This document shows, piece after piece, positions 1 through 8,894 of a stretch of 54,664 bases of DNA; the stretch's first letter is position 1, and each line of letters opens with the position of its first letter. The translations under genes and the position numbers were made by a program. The stretch comes from Streptococcus sp. oral taxon 058 str. F0407. Its GTDB lineage: Bacteria; Bacillota; Bacilli; Lactobacillales; Streptococcaceae. The stretch spans positions 1 through 54,664 of the forward strand of contig NZ_JH378883.1 in assembly GCF_000235485.1 (NCBI RefSeq). The letters run 5' to 3'. Under the pieces are notes generated by a model. That model saw only the letters and a list, made by a program, of their open reading frames with translations. It ran no database searches and had not been told where the DNA came from.

Positions 1-352
1 CTGGTGTTTTCGGTTTCTCAGCGGGTTTCGGTGCTGGCTTTGGCTCCGGCTTTGGCGCGGATTTCGGTGCTGGTTTTGGTGTTGGCTTCGGCGCGGGTTT
101 TGGTGCTGATTTCGACGCTAGTGTTTTTGGTTTCTCAGCAGGGTTTTGAGCTGTTGTTTTCGGTTTCTCAGCTTGATTTGGTGCCGAAGTTGTATTCTCT
201 TTTACAACCTTACCATTTTTAGACGCATCCTTTTCTTGAGCAGAAACATGCTGAGCCGAAAAAGGAAAGGCTCCAGTTGTATCTGCAAATGAAATAAGTC
301 CCAGTGTTGCAGTTGCTAAGCTGGTTACTAAAATTTTTTTTGATTTTTTCAT
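1..352 (-). CDS. Secreted Pro/Lys-rich surface protein, N-terminal part (cut by window edge)
   Basis: The frame opens at an ATG at 352 with GGAG about 8 bases upstream and runs off the left edge, giving 117 codons. Residues 1 to about 39 look like a Gram-positive signal peptide: MKKSKK, a hydrophobic core, and a likely cleavage site near HVSA. After this comes a low-complexity region with AEKPKT blocks and then a KPAPKP / KPTPKP / KSAPKP array, typical of a cell-wall-spanning spacer. The anchoring module (choline-binding repeats, LPXTG or another domain) would lie outside the window, so the function is unknown. In pneumococcus a choline-binding protein gene lies next to pabB, and this could be its counterpart, but that is inference. 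Confidence 0.75.
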   Translation of the reverse strand, partial: MKKSKKILVTSLATATLGLISFADTTGAFPFSAQHVSAQEKDASKNGKVVKENTTSAPNQAEKPKTTAQNPAEKPKTLASKSAPKPAPKPTPKPAPKSAPKPEPKPAPKPAEKPKTP

Positions 353-470
353 AAAAATCTCCATGTTTTTAATGATTTATACTCATAGTATATCATATGC
401 TTAATTTTTCTTTCAAATTAAATATTAAATATTAACAAATAAATCTGAAACTAAATTGAAAAATCCATAG

Positions 471-2186
471 TTATATCACTTCCAACTCATACAAACCTCT
501 GACCGCATTGCAGCCGTAGATATCCTCCGCCTGAGCTAGGTCTTTTAAAGTCAAGACTTTTTCCTCTACCTGTCCTCTTTCCAGTAAATGCTGACGGTAA
601 ATTCCTGGCAAAATTCCTAGACTGGTAGGCGGTGTGTAGAGTTTTCCAGCAATTTTAAGAACTAGATTCCCTATAGACGTTTCCAATAGCTCTCCTGCTG
701 CATTATGGTAAATGATTTCCTGTTTACCTAGACTTAAGTGTGGTCTATGAGTTGTTTTGAAGTAGGTAAATGATTGATTCAAATCTGCTTCTTGCAGACA
801 AAGTTTGGCTTTGCAGAAACTTGGACTGAGGGGTGTTAAGATTTGGCGACTGAGTTTCATCTCTCCAGATTTGCTGAGACTAATTCGCAAACGGTAGTCT
901 TGGTGGGAATCACAAGCTTGACACTCTTCCTCTATCTTTTGTCTCAGTTTTTTTGGATCAAAAGGATAGGCAAAATAACGGCTCGCCTTTGTCAGTCTTT
1001 CCAAATGTTGATCTTCAAACAGCAGCCTCTTCTGGCTGATTTTTCCAGTTGAAATCAGTTTGAAACGAGCTTGTTTACGATAGAGAACAGCCGCCTTTTG
1101 ATGAACTTCACGGTATTCAGATTCCCAGGTGCTATCCCAAGTAATCCCGCCGCCAACTCCATAGATTGCTTGGCCCTTGTGAAGTTGAATGGTCCGAATG
1201 GCTACATTAAAAATCCGTCGTCCATTTGGAAGCAAGAGACCAATCGTTCCGCAGTAGACTCCTCTGGGTTGTGGCTCCAAGTCCTTGATAATTTCCATAG
1301 TCGCAATTTTCGGAGCTCCCGTTATGGATCCACAAGGAAAGAGAGAGCGAAAAATGGCAACCAAGTCCACATCCGGTAGCAACTGACTCTTGATGGTCGA
1401 AGTCATCTGCCAAACCGTTGAATACTGCTCCACCTGGCAAAGACGTTCTACATGCTCACTGCCCACTTCAGAAATACGGTTCATGTCATTACGCAAGAGA
1501 TCCACAATCATCATATTTTCAGAACGATTTTTGGGATCCTGCTTCAACCAAGCTGCCTCTTTCAAATCCTCATCGTCAGTCAGACCACGTTTAGTTGTTC
1601 CCTTCATTGGACGAGTTGTCAACTCACGGTCATTTTGCTCAAAAAAGAGCTCTGGGCTCATGGAAATCACTGCCATCTCATCATGTTCAACATAGGCATT
1701 GTAGCCCGCCTCCTGCTCTACAACCATGCGATTGTAGCTGGCAAAAGGATTGGCACTTAAGTTTTGCTTGAGTTGGACAGTGTAATTTACCTGGTAGGTG
1801 TCCCCTTGACGCAAATGATGGTGAATCCGGGAAATAGCTTTTTCATAGTCCTCTGCAGATGTTAGTTCATACCAATTTGAAGGCAGATCTACTTCCTCAT
1901 AAGCCAGAGGAATAGGGGATGTTTCCACCCTATCGTGAACGGTAAAGTAAAGCAAGTACTCTCCCAGTAGAGGAGCCTTGTGAGCTGCTAATTTCTCCTC
2001 AAAAGCCGGTGCAGCCTCGTAGCTGACATAACCCACCACATAATAGCCCTGCTCTTGGTAGCTTTCCACTTGTGCCAGCAAATCCACCACTTCTGCTAAA
2101 TCTCTCGTTTTTAACTCTTTAATCGGCTGGGTAAAAGTGTATCTCTCCCCCAAAGCCCTAAAATCAATCACTGTTTTTCTATGCAT
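471..2186 (-). CDS. pabB: Aminodeoxychorismate synthase component I fused to aminodeoxychorismate lyase-like domain
   Basis: This enzyme makes p-aminobenzoate for folate. The N-terminal two thirds are a chorismate-binding PabB domain, with the motifs RPMKGTTKRG, SENMMIVDLLRND and CGSITGAPK. From about residue 375 onward it is a PabC/IlvE-type PLP domain, with FKTTHR carrying the candidate PLP lysine and ETSIGNL as the cofactor-loop motif. One chain may therefore carry out both steps from chorismate plus amino nitrogen to p-aminobenzoate. A longer reading from an ATG at 2204 is possible, but a strong extended -10 box sits between the two ATGs, so MHRKTV at 2186 is the better start (571 residues). 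No pabA-type glutaminase is seen nearby. Confidence 0.9.
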   Translation of the reverse strand: MHRKTVIDFRALGERYTFTQPIKELKTRDLAEVVDLLAQVESYQEQGYYVVGYVSYEAAPAFEEKLAAHKAPLLGEYLLYFTVHDRVETSPIPLAYEEVDLPSNWYELTSAEDYEKAISRIHHHLRQGDTYQVNYTVQLKQNLSANPFASYNRMVVEQEAGYNAYVEHDEMAVISMSPELFFEQNDRELTTRPMKGTTKRGLTDDEDLKEAAWLKQDPKNRSENMMIVDLLRNDMNRISEVGSEHVERLCQVEQYSTVWQMTSTIKSQLLPDVDLVAIFRSLFPCGSITGAPKIATMEIIKDLEPQPRGVYCGTIGLLLPNGRRIFNVAIRTIQLHKGQAIYGVGGGITWDSTWESEYREVHQKAAVLYRKQARFKLISTGKISQKRLLFEDQHLERLTKASRYFAYPFDPKKLRQKIEEECQACDSHQDYRLRISLSKSGEMKLSRQILTPLSPSFCKAKLCLQEADLNQSFTYFKTTHRPHLSLGKQEIIYHNAAGELLETSIGNLVLKIAGKLYTPPTSLGILPGIYRQHLLERGQVEEKVLTLKDLAQAEDIYGCNAVRGLYELEVI

Positions 2187-2192
2187 ATCTTT

Positions 2193-2201
2193 AGTATAGC
2201 A
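2193..2201 (-). promoter_or_regulatory. Extended -10 promoter of pabB, implying a leaderless mRNA
   Basis: Read on the minus strand, TGCTATACT is an extended -10 box that ends only 6 bases before the ATG at 2186. Transcription would start at or within a base or two of the A of the start codon, leaving no room for a ribosome binding site. None is visible. Confidence 0.6.
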
Positions 2202-2371
2202 CAAAAAAGCCGACCTAGAACAGCTAAATCCAGCTTTGTTTACTGTTTTCCATAACGAAAAATCTTCTTTAAATTATTTTTTTCACTTTTGGCAATTCTC
2301 CACCAGATAGTACTAGTTCTTCTAGTAAAAGATGGTCTTATTTGGAACACTTCGCACAAGAATTCAACAAC

Positions 2372-2418
2372 AAAAAACAGAGAGAGTCTTGGTTTTTATA
2401 CCCTTACTCTCCCTGTCT
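2372..2418 (-). terminator. Intrinsic terminator after the P-loop gene
   Basis: On the minus strand an ACAGGGAGAGT arm pairs with ACTCTCTCTGT and is followed by a T run, just past the stop at 2420. The rest of 2205-2371 holds no gene that I can see. Confidence 0.7.
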
Positions 2419-2419
2419 T

Positions 2420-2947
2420 TTACTGTTCAGAAATTAAAAATTGATTTGAAGTTTTAATGATGCCTACTGTTTCTTTGACATCTAAATCATCCGTGTACAG
2501 AAAATGATGTTTCTCACTATTTTTAGCTAAGAATTCATTTCTTGCTTGGATTGATAAATCGCCTGTTCTCTCAATTTCTTTTCGAGAAGAATCCCTATCT
2601 TTCAAGGTTTCTTCTTCTGCCATTAGGACACAATATTTTAGCTTAATTTGTTTTGCCTTTAAGAAGGCTGCAATTTTCTTCAGTTGATCTTCAAATATGA
2701 CATACTCTATCACGACGGTAATGCCTCTGGCTATGAAATTATTGGTCAGACTGATGATATTATCCCAGAACAAATCCATGTAAAATCCATCATCTTCCCA
2801 AGGAGCTACGAGACCTCCTTTAATCATTAAGTAAATCATATCTCCCTCTATAACTGCACTTTTGTCAAAAGAATAGGCCAACTCTTTGCTGACAGTGCTC
2901 TTTCCAACACCTGGGGGACCCGAAATAATATAAACACAATTTTCCAA
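2420..2947 (-). CDS. P-loop NTPase / small-molecule kinase-like protein
   Basis: This 175-residue protein opens with a Walker A motif, SGPPGVGKST, near residues 9-18. An acidic segment, VIEGDMIYL, follows at about 33-41. The overall pattern resembles AAA_17/AAA_33 or shikimate- and gluconate-kinase-like small P-loop kinases, several of which phosphorylate small molecules or antibiotics. An ARNEFL segment in the C-terminal part could form the lid. The substrate cannot be told from sequence. It sits alone between pabB and the TIGR01440 gene, with its own terminator. Confidence 0.6.
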   Translation of the reverse strand: MENCVYIISGPPGVGKSTVSKELAYSFDKSAVIEGDMIYLMIKGGLVAPWEDDGFYMDLFWDNIISLTNNFIARGITVVIEYVIFEDQLKKIAAFLKAKQIKLKYCVLMAEEETLKDRDSSRKEIERTGDLSIQARNEFLAKNSEKHHFLYTDDLDVKETVGIIKTSNQFLISEQ

Positions 2948-3003
2948 CTTTAACCTCTATATACTTGAAATCTATCTCTGACTTATGATCATTCTCAGCC
3001 CAC

Positions 3004-3567
3004 TTATGACTTTCTTATGAAGTCTTCTGGATACTGCGCACGCGCACCACCGATTAGTTTTGGACGGCTAGCTAGAGCCGTTACATGGGCATGGCCAATC
3101 TCACGCAAAACTGGTCTAATCGGAACCTGCACATGCTTGACATGCATACCAATTGCAGTATCTCCGATATCCAATCCAGCATGAGCCTCGATAAATTCGA
3201 CCTCAACTGGATCCTGCATAAACTTGAAGGCTGCCAACTGACCTGAACCTCCTGCATGAAGAGTAGGAAGGACACTGACGATTTCCAGACCAAACTGCTC
3301 CGCCACCTGACGTTCGACGACGAGGGCACGATTGACGTGTTCACAACCTTGAACAGCTAGATGAATTCCTTCCCCTCCCAGGATATCTAAAATCGTCTTC
3401 ACAATGATTTCCCCAATTTCTTGGCTGGATTCCTTGCCAATCTGGCCACCTATCACCTCACTAGAAGAAAGGCCCAAAACAAAAATAGCTCCTTGCTTCA
3501 AATTGGCCTTTTCTAATACATCTTTTACAATCTGGCTTGTTTCTCTTTGAATGTCTTTTTCCTTCAT
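3004..3567 (-). CDS. TIGR01440 / DUF436 family protein
   Basis: The protein is 187 residues from the ATG at 3567, which has AGAGG about 8 bases upstream; the in-frame extension to 3588 starts with GTG and lacks a good ribosome site. The sequence is typical of the conserved Firmicutes DUF436/TIGR01440 family: an [11 protein letters not shown] block, [20 protein letters not shown] in the middle, and an [18 protein letters not shown] region rich in His and acidic residues. The biochemical role of the family is not established. There are no membrane segments, so it is probably cytosolic. Confidence 0.8.
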   Translation of the reverse strand: MKEKDIQRETSQIVKDVLEKANLKQGAIFVLGLSSSEVIGGQIGKESSQEIGEIIVKTILDILGGEGIHLAVQGCEHVNRALVVERQVAEQFGLEIVSVLPTLHAGGSGQLAAFKFMQDPVEVEFIEAHAGLDIGDTAIGMHVKHVQVPIRPVLREIGHAHVTALASRPKLIGGARAQYPEDFIRKS

Positions 3568-3656
3568 ACTTGATACCTCTTTTGTCACTATCTATCATAT
3601 CTTTTTTTACTGATTTTATCAAGGCGAACTGATCAATCTGATTTTTTAAAAAGTAA

Positions 3657-3680
3657 AACTCCCAGAATTGACTGGGAGTT
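3657..3680 (-). terminator. Terminator of the two-component operon
   Basis: An AACTCCCAG / CTGGGAGTT hairpin is followed on the minus strand by a T-rich run. The hairpin arm overlaps the stop codon of the kinase gene. Confidence 0.75.
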
Positions 3681-5370
3681 AACTAGTTTCTATTCTATTT
3701 ATGTGTATTTCAACCGCCGTTCCTTTTTCGGGTTCAGAATTGATCGTCATCTGATAGTTTTCGCCAAAATGAAGTTTGAGCCGTTGGTCAACATTTTGAA
3801 GACCAACTCCCCCACGTTTGAGTTGACTTTGACTATTATCGCCAGTATTTTGGAAACCAACTCCATCATCCTCAATGCGGATGACTAGTCCTGAATCCTT
3901 TTTCTGGACAGAAAGTTTAATATGGCCCTGACCTTCCTTTTCCTTGATGCCATGGTAAAGAGCATTCTCTACAAGGGGTTGCAACACCAACTTGGGTAAG
4001 ACTAAATTATCAAAGGCAGGATTTTCATCAATTTCATATTCCAGCTTATCGCCATAGCGTTGTTTCTGGATAAAGAGATACTGGCGGACATGATTGATTT
4101 CATCAGAAAGGCAAATCAAGTCCTTCCCTTGATTGAGCGCCAAGCGGAAATAGGTCGCCAAGGACTTAGTCACCTGAACTACTCTCTGACTATCCTGAAA
4201 TTCAGCCATCCAGATGATAGTGTCTAAGGTATTATAGAGGAAATGGGGGTTAATCTGGCTCGACAAGGCACGAAGTTCGTACTGACGGGTCGTTTCTTCT
4301 TGTCTTCGAATATCTGCCATCAGCTGATCAACTTGATCCAACATGGCATTAAATTGGCGAGTCACTTCTCTCAGTTCATAGGCACCAGCTTCCTTGGCAC
4401 GAAGATTTTGAGATCCAGAAGCAATTTCCAGCATGGTATCTCTCAGGTCCTTCAAGGGGGCAATCCAGCGCTTGAGACTGAACCACACCAAGCAGAGACA
4501 GGCAAGAAGAGATGTGACACTAGCCCCAAACAAGGTCCACATGAGTTGACTCCGAACCTGGTCTAACTTCTCCAGTGAAGACACGCCAAGGACCGTCCAA
4601 TCAGTTCCAGCAATCTTTTCCTGACTGACGTAAGATTGGTGGTCTAGAGTATAGCCCTGCCCTGTCTCGATGTAGGGTTTCATAGCCTCCATTTCGCTAG
4701 ATGAGCTATAGACTGTGTGTTGAGGATGGTAGACGAATTCATGGTTTTCGTTGATAATAAAGGCAAATCCCTGCTCACCCAACTGGAGTTGGTTGAGATA
4801 GGCTTCCAGAGTTTCATAGGAAATATCCAAACGAAGCACGCCCAGATTGGCTCCCCTTGCATCAACAAGTTCTTGAGTGACAGAAATAACCCACTGGCTG
4901 TCTGATTTACGAGCTGGTGTCAAAACGGGCTTAGCCCCCTGATGAATAGCCTTTTGGTACCAGTTCTCAGCCATCATATCTGAGGAAGTTTTCATCTGCA
5001 CACTATCATCTGTAGAAATGACCTGACCGGATTTGGTCACCAGCACAACCGTTTTCAAGTCCTGGTCTGCCTTTAAGATGGTCAAAAACAGATTTCGGAT
5101 TCCCTCAATCTTATCTTGACTAGGATTCTCAGCATAGGCTAGGACATCTGTCTGCTGGGTCAAACTAGTCGAGGTTGTTTCTAATTTTTTGATATAGGAC
5201 TGGATAAAGTGACTAGCCTGACTGATAGTCGTTTGGCTATTGCCTTCAATGGTAGCCTCAATGGCTGAAGAACTAGATTGATAGTAGAAAGTCCCAACCA
5301 CAGCTAGAAGAATGAGAAAGACCAGAAAGATGGAAATAACCATTCTGACTAGGAGAGAAGAACGCTTCAT
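3679..5370 (-). CDS. hk09: Sensor histidine kinase, LytS/YesM type (TCS09-like)
   Basis: This 563-residue membrane sensor has a first transmembrane helix at about 10-31, an extracellular Cache-like sensing domain to about 275, a second helix near 280-300 and a HAMP region. A His_kinase domain follows with SSQINPHFLYNTLDTI, whose His is the expected phosphorylation site. The C-terminal ATPase domain has the N box LVENALYHGIKEK and the G box EDDGVGF. It overlaps the response regulator gene by 4 bases, which suggests translational coupling. Pneumococcal TCS09 (SP_0661/SP_0662) has the same build and sits beside msrAB2, as here. The signal is not known from sequence; Cache-type sensors of this family often read small metabolites. 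Confidence 0.85.
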   Translation of the reverse strand: MKRSSLLVRMVISIFLVFLILLAVVGTFYYQSSSSAIEATIEGNSQTTISQASHFIQSYIKKLETTSTSLTQQTDVLAYAENPSQDKIEGIRNLFLTILKADQDLKTVVLVTKSGQVISTDDSVQMKTSSDMMAENWYQKAIHQGAKPVLTPARKSDSQWVISVTQELVDARGANLGVLRLDISYETLEAYLNQLQLGEQGFAFIINENHEFVYHPQHTVYSSSSEMEAMKPYIETGQGYTLDHQSYVSQEKIAGTDWTVLGVSSLEKLDQVRSQLMWTLFGASVTSLLACLCLVWFSLKRWIAPLKDLRDTMLEIASGSQNLRAKEAGAYELREVTRQFNAMLDQVDQLMADIRRQEETTRQYELRALSSQINPHFLYNTLDTIIWMAEFQDSQRVVQVTKSLATYFRLALNQGKDLICLSDEINHVRQYLFIQKQRYGDKLEYEIDENPAFDNLVLPKLVLQPLVENALYHGIKEKEGQGHIKLSVQKKDSGLVIRIEDDGVGFQNTGDNSQSQLKRGGVGLQNVDQRLKLHFGENYQMTINSEPEKGTAVEIHINRIETS

Positions 5371-6104
5371 CGACCTTCTCCCTTCTTAAACTGACGAGGC
5401 GTCACACCTGCAATCTGTTTAAAGCGTTGGGTAAAGTAGTTCATATCTTCAAAACCAACCTTCTCTGCGATCTCATAAATCTTTAAATCCGTTGTCAAGA
5501 GCAAGAGCTTGGCTTGTTTGACACGTTCTCGCACCAGATAATCCTGAAAAGGCAAGCCCAACTCTTTCTTAATCAAAGAACTCAGATAAGTCGAACTAAA
5601 ACCCAAGTCACTGGCCAAAGACTTTAAACTAAATTGGCTATCAGCCAGATGAGACTGGATTTTCTGAGCCATATTTCCTTCAAACTTATCGGTCAATAAA
5701 TCTTGTAACTGCTCTTCCTTTTCTTCCTTGTCTAGTTTTTGCTTGATTTTTCCCAACATTTCCTCAATATCCTGACGAGAAAAGGGTTTGAGCAGGTAGT
5801 CATCCACACCGAGTTTGACAGCAGATAAGGCATAATCAAAATCATCGTAACCTGTCAAAAAAACCAGATGAACCTGAGGATAGGTTTCTCGGACCAGACT
5901 GGCCAACTGGATGCCATTTAGCTGAGGCATGTTGATATCAGTTAAAATAATGTCTGGCACCTGCTTTTGAATCAATTCCCAAGCCTGCCTTCCATTTTCA
6001 GCCTGACCGATGATTTCCATATCGTAGGCTGCTACATTGACCAGCTTGGTCAAGCCTTGTCTTACCAGATATTCATCTTCTACGATTAAGATTGTGTAGG
6101 TCAT
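5367..6104 (-). CDS. rr09: Response regulator, receiver plus AraC-type DNA-binding domain (TCS09-like)
   Basis: The protein has 245 residues from the ATG at 6104, which has GGAG about 7 bases upstream; a longer frame to 6122 lacks such a site. The receiver domain is at about 1-120, with acidic pocket residues in IVEDE, the phospho-acceptor Asp in ILTDINMP, and the conserved Lys in LLKPFSR. A linker leads to an AraC-type helix-turn-helix pair at about 150-240, with YEIAEKVGFEDMNYFTQRFK as the typical second helix-turn-helix. It is the partner of the kinase that overlaps it. In pneumococcus this system lies beside a zinc metalloprotease gene (zmpB); no such gene lies between the kinase and pabB here. 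Confidence 0.87.
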   Translation of the reverse strand: MTYTILIVEDEYLVRQGLTKLVNVAAYDMEIIGQAENGRQAWELIQKQVPDIILTDINMPQLNGIQLASLVRETYPQVHLVFLTGYDDFDYALSAVKLGVDDYLLKPFSRQDIEEMLGKIKQKLDKEEKEEQLQDLLTDKFEGNMAQKIQSHLADSQFSLKSLASDLGFSSTYLSSLIKKELGLPFQDYLVRERVKQAKLLLLTTDLKIYEIAEKVGFEDMNYFTQRFKQIAGVTPRQFKKGEGR

Positions 6105-6174
6105 GCTCTGCTCCTTTACCACTTACTAGTATCAGTATAGCAAAATTCTCCTCTACCTGCTTAGGAAAGCCCTC

Positions 6175-7287
6175 TTAATCGACATAATCTAGTAAATAAG
6201 CGTAGCCTTTTTCTGCCATTTGGTCTTTGGGAATAAAGCGGATAGAGAGACTATTGATACAGTAGCGCAAGCCCCCCTTGTCCTGTGGACCGTCCGTAAA
6301 GACATGGCCAAGGTGAGAATTTCCAACTCGGCTTCTCACTTCCATGCGTGTCATGTTGTAAGACTTATCTTCTTTGTAGGTCGCAACATCTGGACTGATT
6401 GGTTGCGTAAAACTAGGCCAGCCACAACCAGACTCGAACTTGTCCTTCGATGAAAAGAGGGGTTCGCCAGTTGCTACATCCACATAGATACCAGATTCAA
6501 ATTTATCCCAGTAGCGGTTTGAAAAAGCCCGTTCTGTTTGATTTTTCTGGGTGACTGCATACTCCTCAGCTGACAAGGTCTTTTTCAATTCTTCATCACT
6601 AGGTTTTGGATATTTGCTGGCATCAATGACGGGATAGGCCGCCTGATTAACATTGATATGACAGTAACCATTTGGATTTTTCTTGAGATAGTCTTGGTGG
6701 TAATCCTCAGCCACCACAAAATTCTTCAAAGCCTCCTTTTCAACTGCTAGAGGTTGGTCGTATTTCTTAGCCACTTCATCAAAGACTTGGTTGATCACCT
6801 CCAAATCCTTGTCATCTGTGTAATAGACACCAGTACGGTACTGGGTCCCCACATCATTTCCTTGTTTATTTTTACTGGTTGGATTGATAATGCGGAAGTA
6901 ATGAAGCAGAATTTCCTTGAGGGAAATTTGATTGGCATCATAGGTGACATGGACAGTCTCCGCATGTCCTGTTTGGTTAATCAATTCGTACTTGGTTGTT
7001 TCCCCTCTACCGTTTGCATAGCCTGAAACGGCATCGGTTACTCCAGGCACGCGTGAGAAGTATTCCTCCACTCCCCAGAAACATCCCCCAGCTAGATAAA
7101 TTTCGTGCAAGTCTGCGTCTTTGCTCACTTCAGTTTTTTTCACTGTTTTTCCTCCTTGGCTAACTGACGCTTTCTCAATTTGCGAGCTATCTGTTTGCCC
7201 TGCATTTCGCATCAATAGGAAATAGAAACCGGTTATAGCTAGGAGAATGACCCCTGCCAAGACAAAAAGTTTTACTTTATCGTTCAT
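6175..7287 (-). CDS. msrAB2: Membrane-anchored methionine sulfoxide reductase MsrA-MsrB fusion
   Basis: This 370-residue protein starts with a membrane anchor at about 7-26 that places the enzyme outside the cell. MsrA follows, with the catalytic motif [11 protein letters not shown] at about 67-77. The MsrB domain occupies roughly 235-365, with SGCGWPSF and the catalytic Cys in LRYCINS. The pair reduces both S- and R-methionine sulfoxide in exported proteins. Electrons would come from the thioredoxin lipoprotein encoded just upstream in the operon, which is recharged by CcdA. The order ccdA-trx-msrAB matches the pneumococcal etrx2 locus. This repair set fits a cell that makes its own H2O2 with SpxB and LctO, both encoded in this window. 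Confidence 0.93.
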   Translation of the reverse strand: MNDKVKLFVLAGVILLAITGFYFLLMRNAGQTDSSQIEKASVSQGGKTVKKTEVSKDADLHEIYLAGGCFWGVEEYFSRVPGVTDAVSGYANGRGETTKYELINQTGHAETVHVTYDANQISLKEILLHYFRIINPTSKNKQGNDVGTQYRTGVYYTDDKDLEVINQVFDEVAKKYDQPLAVEKEALKNFVVAEDYHQDYLKKNPNGYCHINVNQAAYPVIDASKYPKPSDEELKKTLSAEEYAVTQKNQTERAFSNRYWDKFESGIYVDVATGEPLFSSKDKFESGCGWPSFTQPISPDVATYKEDKSYNMTRMEVRSRVGNSHLGHVFTDGPQDKGGLRYCINSLSIRFIPKDQMAEKGYAYLLDYVD

Positions 7288-7296
7288 TGCCTTTCT

Positions 7297-7860
7297 CTAC
7301 CCCATTTCTTTCAATTCTTTTAAAATCATATCCTTATCCATAAAACCTGGTTGCGTTTTGACTAGCTTGCCTTCCTTGTCTATAAAGGCTTGAGTCGGGT
7401 AAGAACGAACACCATAACTTTCCAAAAGTTTGCCTGACGGATCAATTAAAACCGGAAAATTTTTATAATCCAAGCCCTTGTACCAGTTCTTAAAGGCCGC
7501 TTCTGCTTGTTCACCCTTGTGGCCTGGTGACACCACTGTCAAGACCACATAGTCATCACCAGCTTCTTTAGCGATTTCGTCCGTATCTGGAAGGCTAGCC
7601 AGACAGATGGAACACCAAGAAGCCCAGAATTTAAGATAGACTTTCTTGCCTTTGTAGTCAGATAAACGATAGGTCTTACCATCTACTCCCATCAGTTCAA
7701 AATCAGCGACTGCCTGACCTTTAGTCGCAGTTTTCGAACCAACTTGTTCTGTTTTGGTTTGCTCCTTCATAGTAGACTCGTCTGCCATGTTTTTAGCCGA
7801 ACAGGCTGCCAAGCAACAGATTGAGCCTGCTCCAAGGAGACATGTTTGCCATTTTTTCAT
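7297..7860 (-). CDS. etrx2: TlpA-type thioredoxin lipoprotein (Etrx2)
   Basis: The start at 7860 (MKKWQT) is preferred over 7881 because GAGGAAAAAGAA lies directly before it and the lipoprotein signal then begins correctly. The lipobox is LAAC, so the mature protein would be a lipidated surface protein of about 170 residues. The thioredoxin domain has the active site SWCSIC, and the cis-Pro loop is in RSYPTQAF. It would carry electrons from membrane CcdA to the MsrAB enzyme encoded downstream, 9 bases away. It is known in pneumococcus as Etrx2 (SP_0659). Confidence 0.9.
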   Translation of the reverse strand: MKKWQTCLLGAGSICCLAACSAKNMADESTMKEQTKTEQVGSKTATKGQAVADFELMGVDGKTYRLSDYKGKKVYLKFWASWCSICLASLPDTDEIAKEAGDDYVVLTVVSPGHKGEQAEAAFKNWYKGLDYKNFPVLIDPSGKLLESYGVRSYPTQAFIDKEGKLVKTQPGFMDKDMILKELKEMG

Positions 7861-7873
7861 TTCTTTTTCCTCT

Positions 7874-8584
7874 CTATTCAAATAATGTAGTCAAAATGGA
7901 AGCATTTCCCAAAAGCACTAAAATTCCCATCACGATAATGAGAAAACCACCGACTTTTTTGAGGGTCCCGAGGTAGGGATGGATTTTTCGGAAATGTTTC
8001 AAAACATAGCTGGAGGCAAGAGCTAGAACCAAAAATGGTAGCGCCAAACCCAGCGTGTAAACCAACATGAGACCAGCTCCCTGCCAAGCACCTGAGCCAC
8101 CTGAAGCCGCCAAGGCCAAAACAGACCCCAGGACCGGCCCCACACATGGCGTCCAAGCAAAACTAAAGGTTAACCCCAGTAAAAATGCCTGGCTATAGCC
8201 GTTACCCTTTTGCCCTTGTCTCTTTAATTGTAGCCTTCTTTCCTTGTAGAGTCCCTGCAAATGTAAGACTTCCATCTGATGCAAGCCCAAGAGAATGATA
8301 ACCGCACCCGTCACATACTGAAACCAAGAAGCATAAAGCAAATTGCCTAAAAAACCAGCTCCATAACCCAGTAAGATAAAGATAAAAGAAATCCCCGCTA
8401 TAAAGGCCAGAGTTCGCAATAAACTAACAAGTGAGATTGAAAATTTTTCGCTAGAAGCCTGAGCACCATCTTTGTCATCCAGCAAGACCCCTGCATAGAC
8501 CGGCAACAAAGGTAAAATACAAGGAGAAAAGAAGGAAAGAATTCCAGCAAGAAAAACACTGATAAAAAAGAATACACTGTCCAT
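7874..8584 (-). CDS. ccdA2: CcdA-family thiol-disulfide membrane transporter
   Basis: This 236-residue polytopic membrane protein has about six helices and the two signature cysteine motifs of the family: FFSPCILPLLP near residue 20 and WTPCVGPVLG near 145. CcdA moves reducing equivalents from cytosolic thioredoxin across the membrane to extracellular thioredoxin-like proteins. Here that partner is the lipoprotein encoded 13 bases downstream. It is the first gene of the three-gene extracellular reduction operon. Confidence 0.93.
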   Translation of the reverse strand: MDSVFFFISVFLAGILSFFSPCILPLLPVYAGVLLDDKDGAQASSEKFSISLVSLLRTLAFIAGISFIFILLGYGAGFLGNLLYASWFQYVTGAVIILLGLHQMEVLHLQGLYKERRLQLKRQGQKGNGYSQAFLLGLTFSFAWTPCVGPVLGSVLALAASGGSGAWQGAGLMLVYTLGLALPFLVLALASSYVLKHFRKIHPYLGTLKKVGGFLIIVMGILVLLGNASILTTLFE

Positions 8585-8699
8585 ATCTTTTTACTCTTCT
8601 TTCTTTTGATAAGTCTATTATAATTCCCAAGTCTAAGAAAAAACAGGGACAATGATAGGGAAAAATAGGAATTTAATCAGCTTATTTAAAAATCTTGCG

Positions 8700-8727
8700 C
8701 AAAAAAAGCCAGACAAAGTCTGACTTT
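8700..8727 (-). terminator. Terminator after the acetyltransferase relic
   Basis: AAAGTCAGACTTTGTCTGGCTTT followed by a T run on the minus strand, 20 bases past the stop of the broken GNAT gene. Confidence 0.65.
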
Positions 8728-8747
8728 GATAGAAACAGAAAAGAAAA

Positions 8748-8894
8748 TCACCTGTCTTCCCTGCTCATCTGGTAATAAATAAGGTCCGCAACGTAGTCTT
8801 TTCTCTCTACACCATTGGCGACCGTCTTAAGATAGGACATTCCCGCTTTTTCCATCACACGACCTGAAGCTGGATTGAGACTGGTATGACGACG
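8748..8894 (-). pseudogene. C-terminal relic of a GNAT (RimJ-type) acetyltransferase
   Basis: The last 48 or so codons of a ribosomal-protein-type N-acetyltransferase remain. They carry the family motif NPASGRVMEKAGM, then YLKTVANGVERKDYVADLIYY and a stop at 8748. No start or N-terminal domain is present, because upstream sequence is replaced by the antisense end of another gene. The piece keeps its terminator, so the gene was once whole. Confidence 0.75.

Noticed and set aside
4..222. Open frame on the plus strand at the left edge
   Set aside because: It is the antisense reading of the KPxPKP repeat of the secreted protein; it has no ribosome site and its repeats simply mirror that gene.
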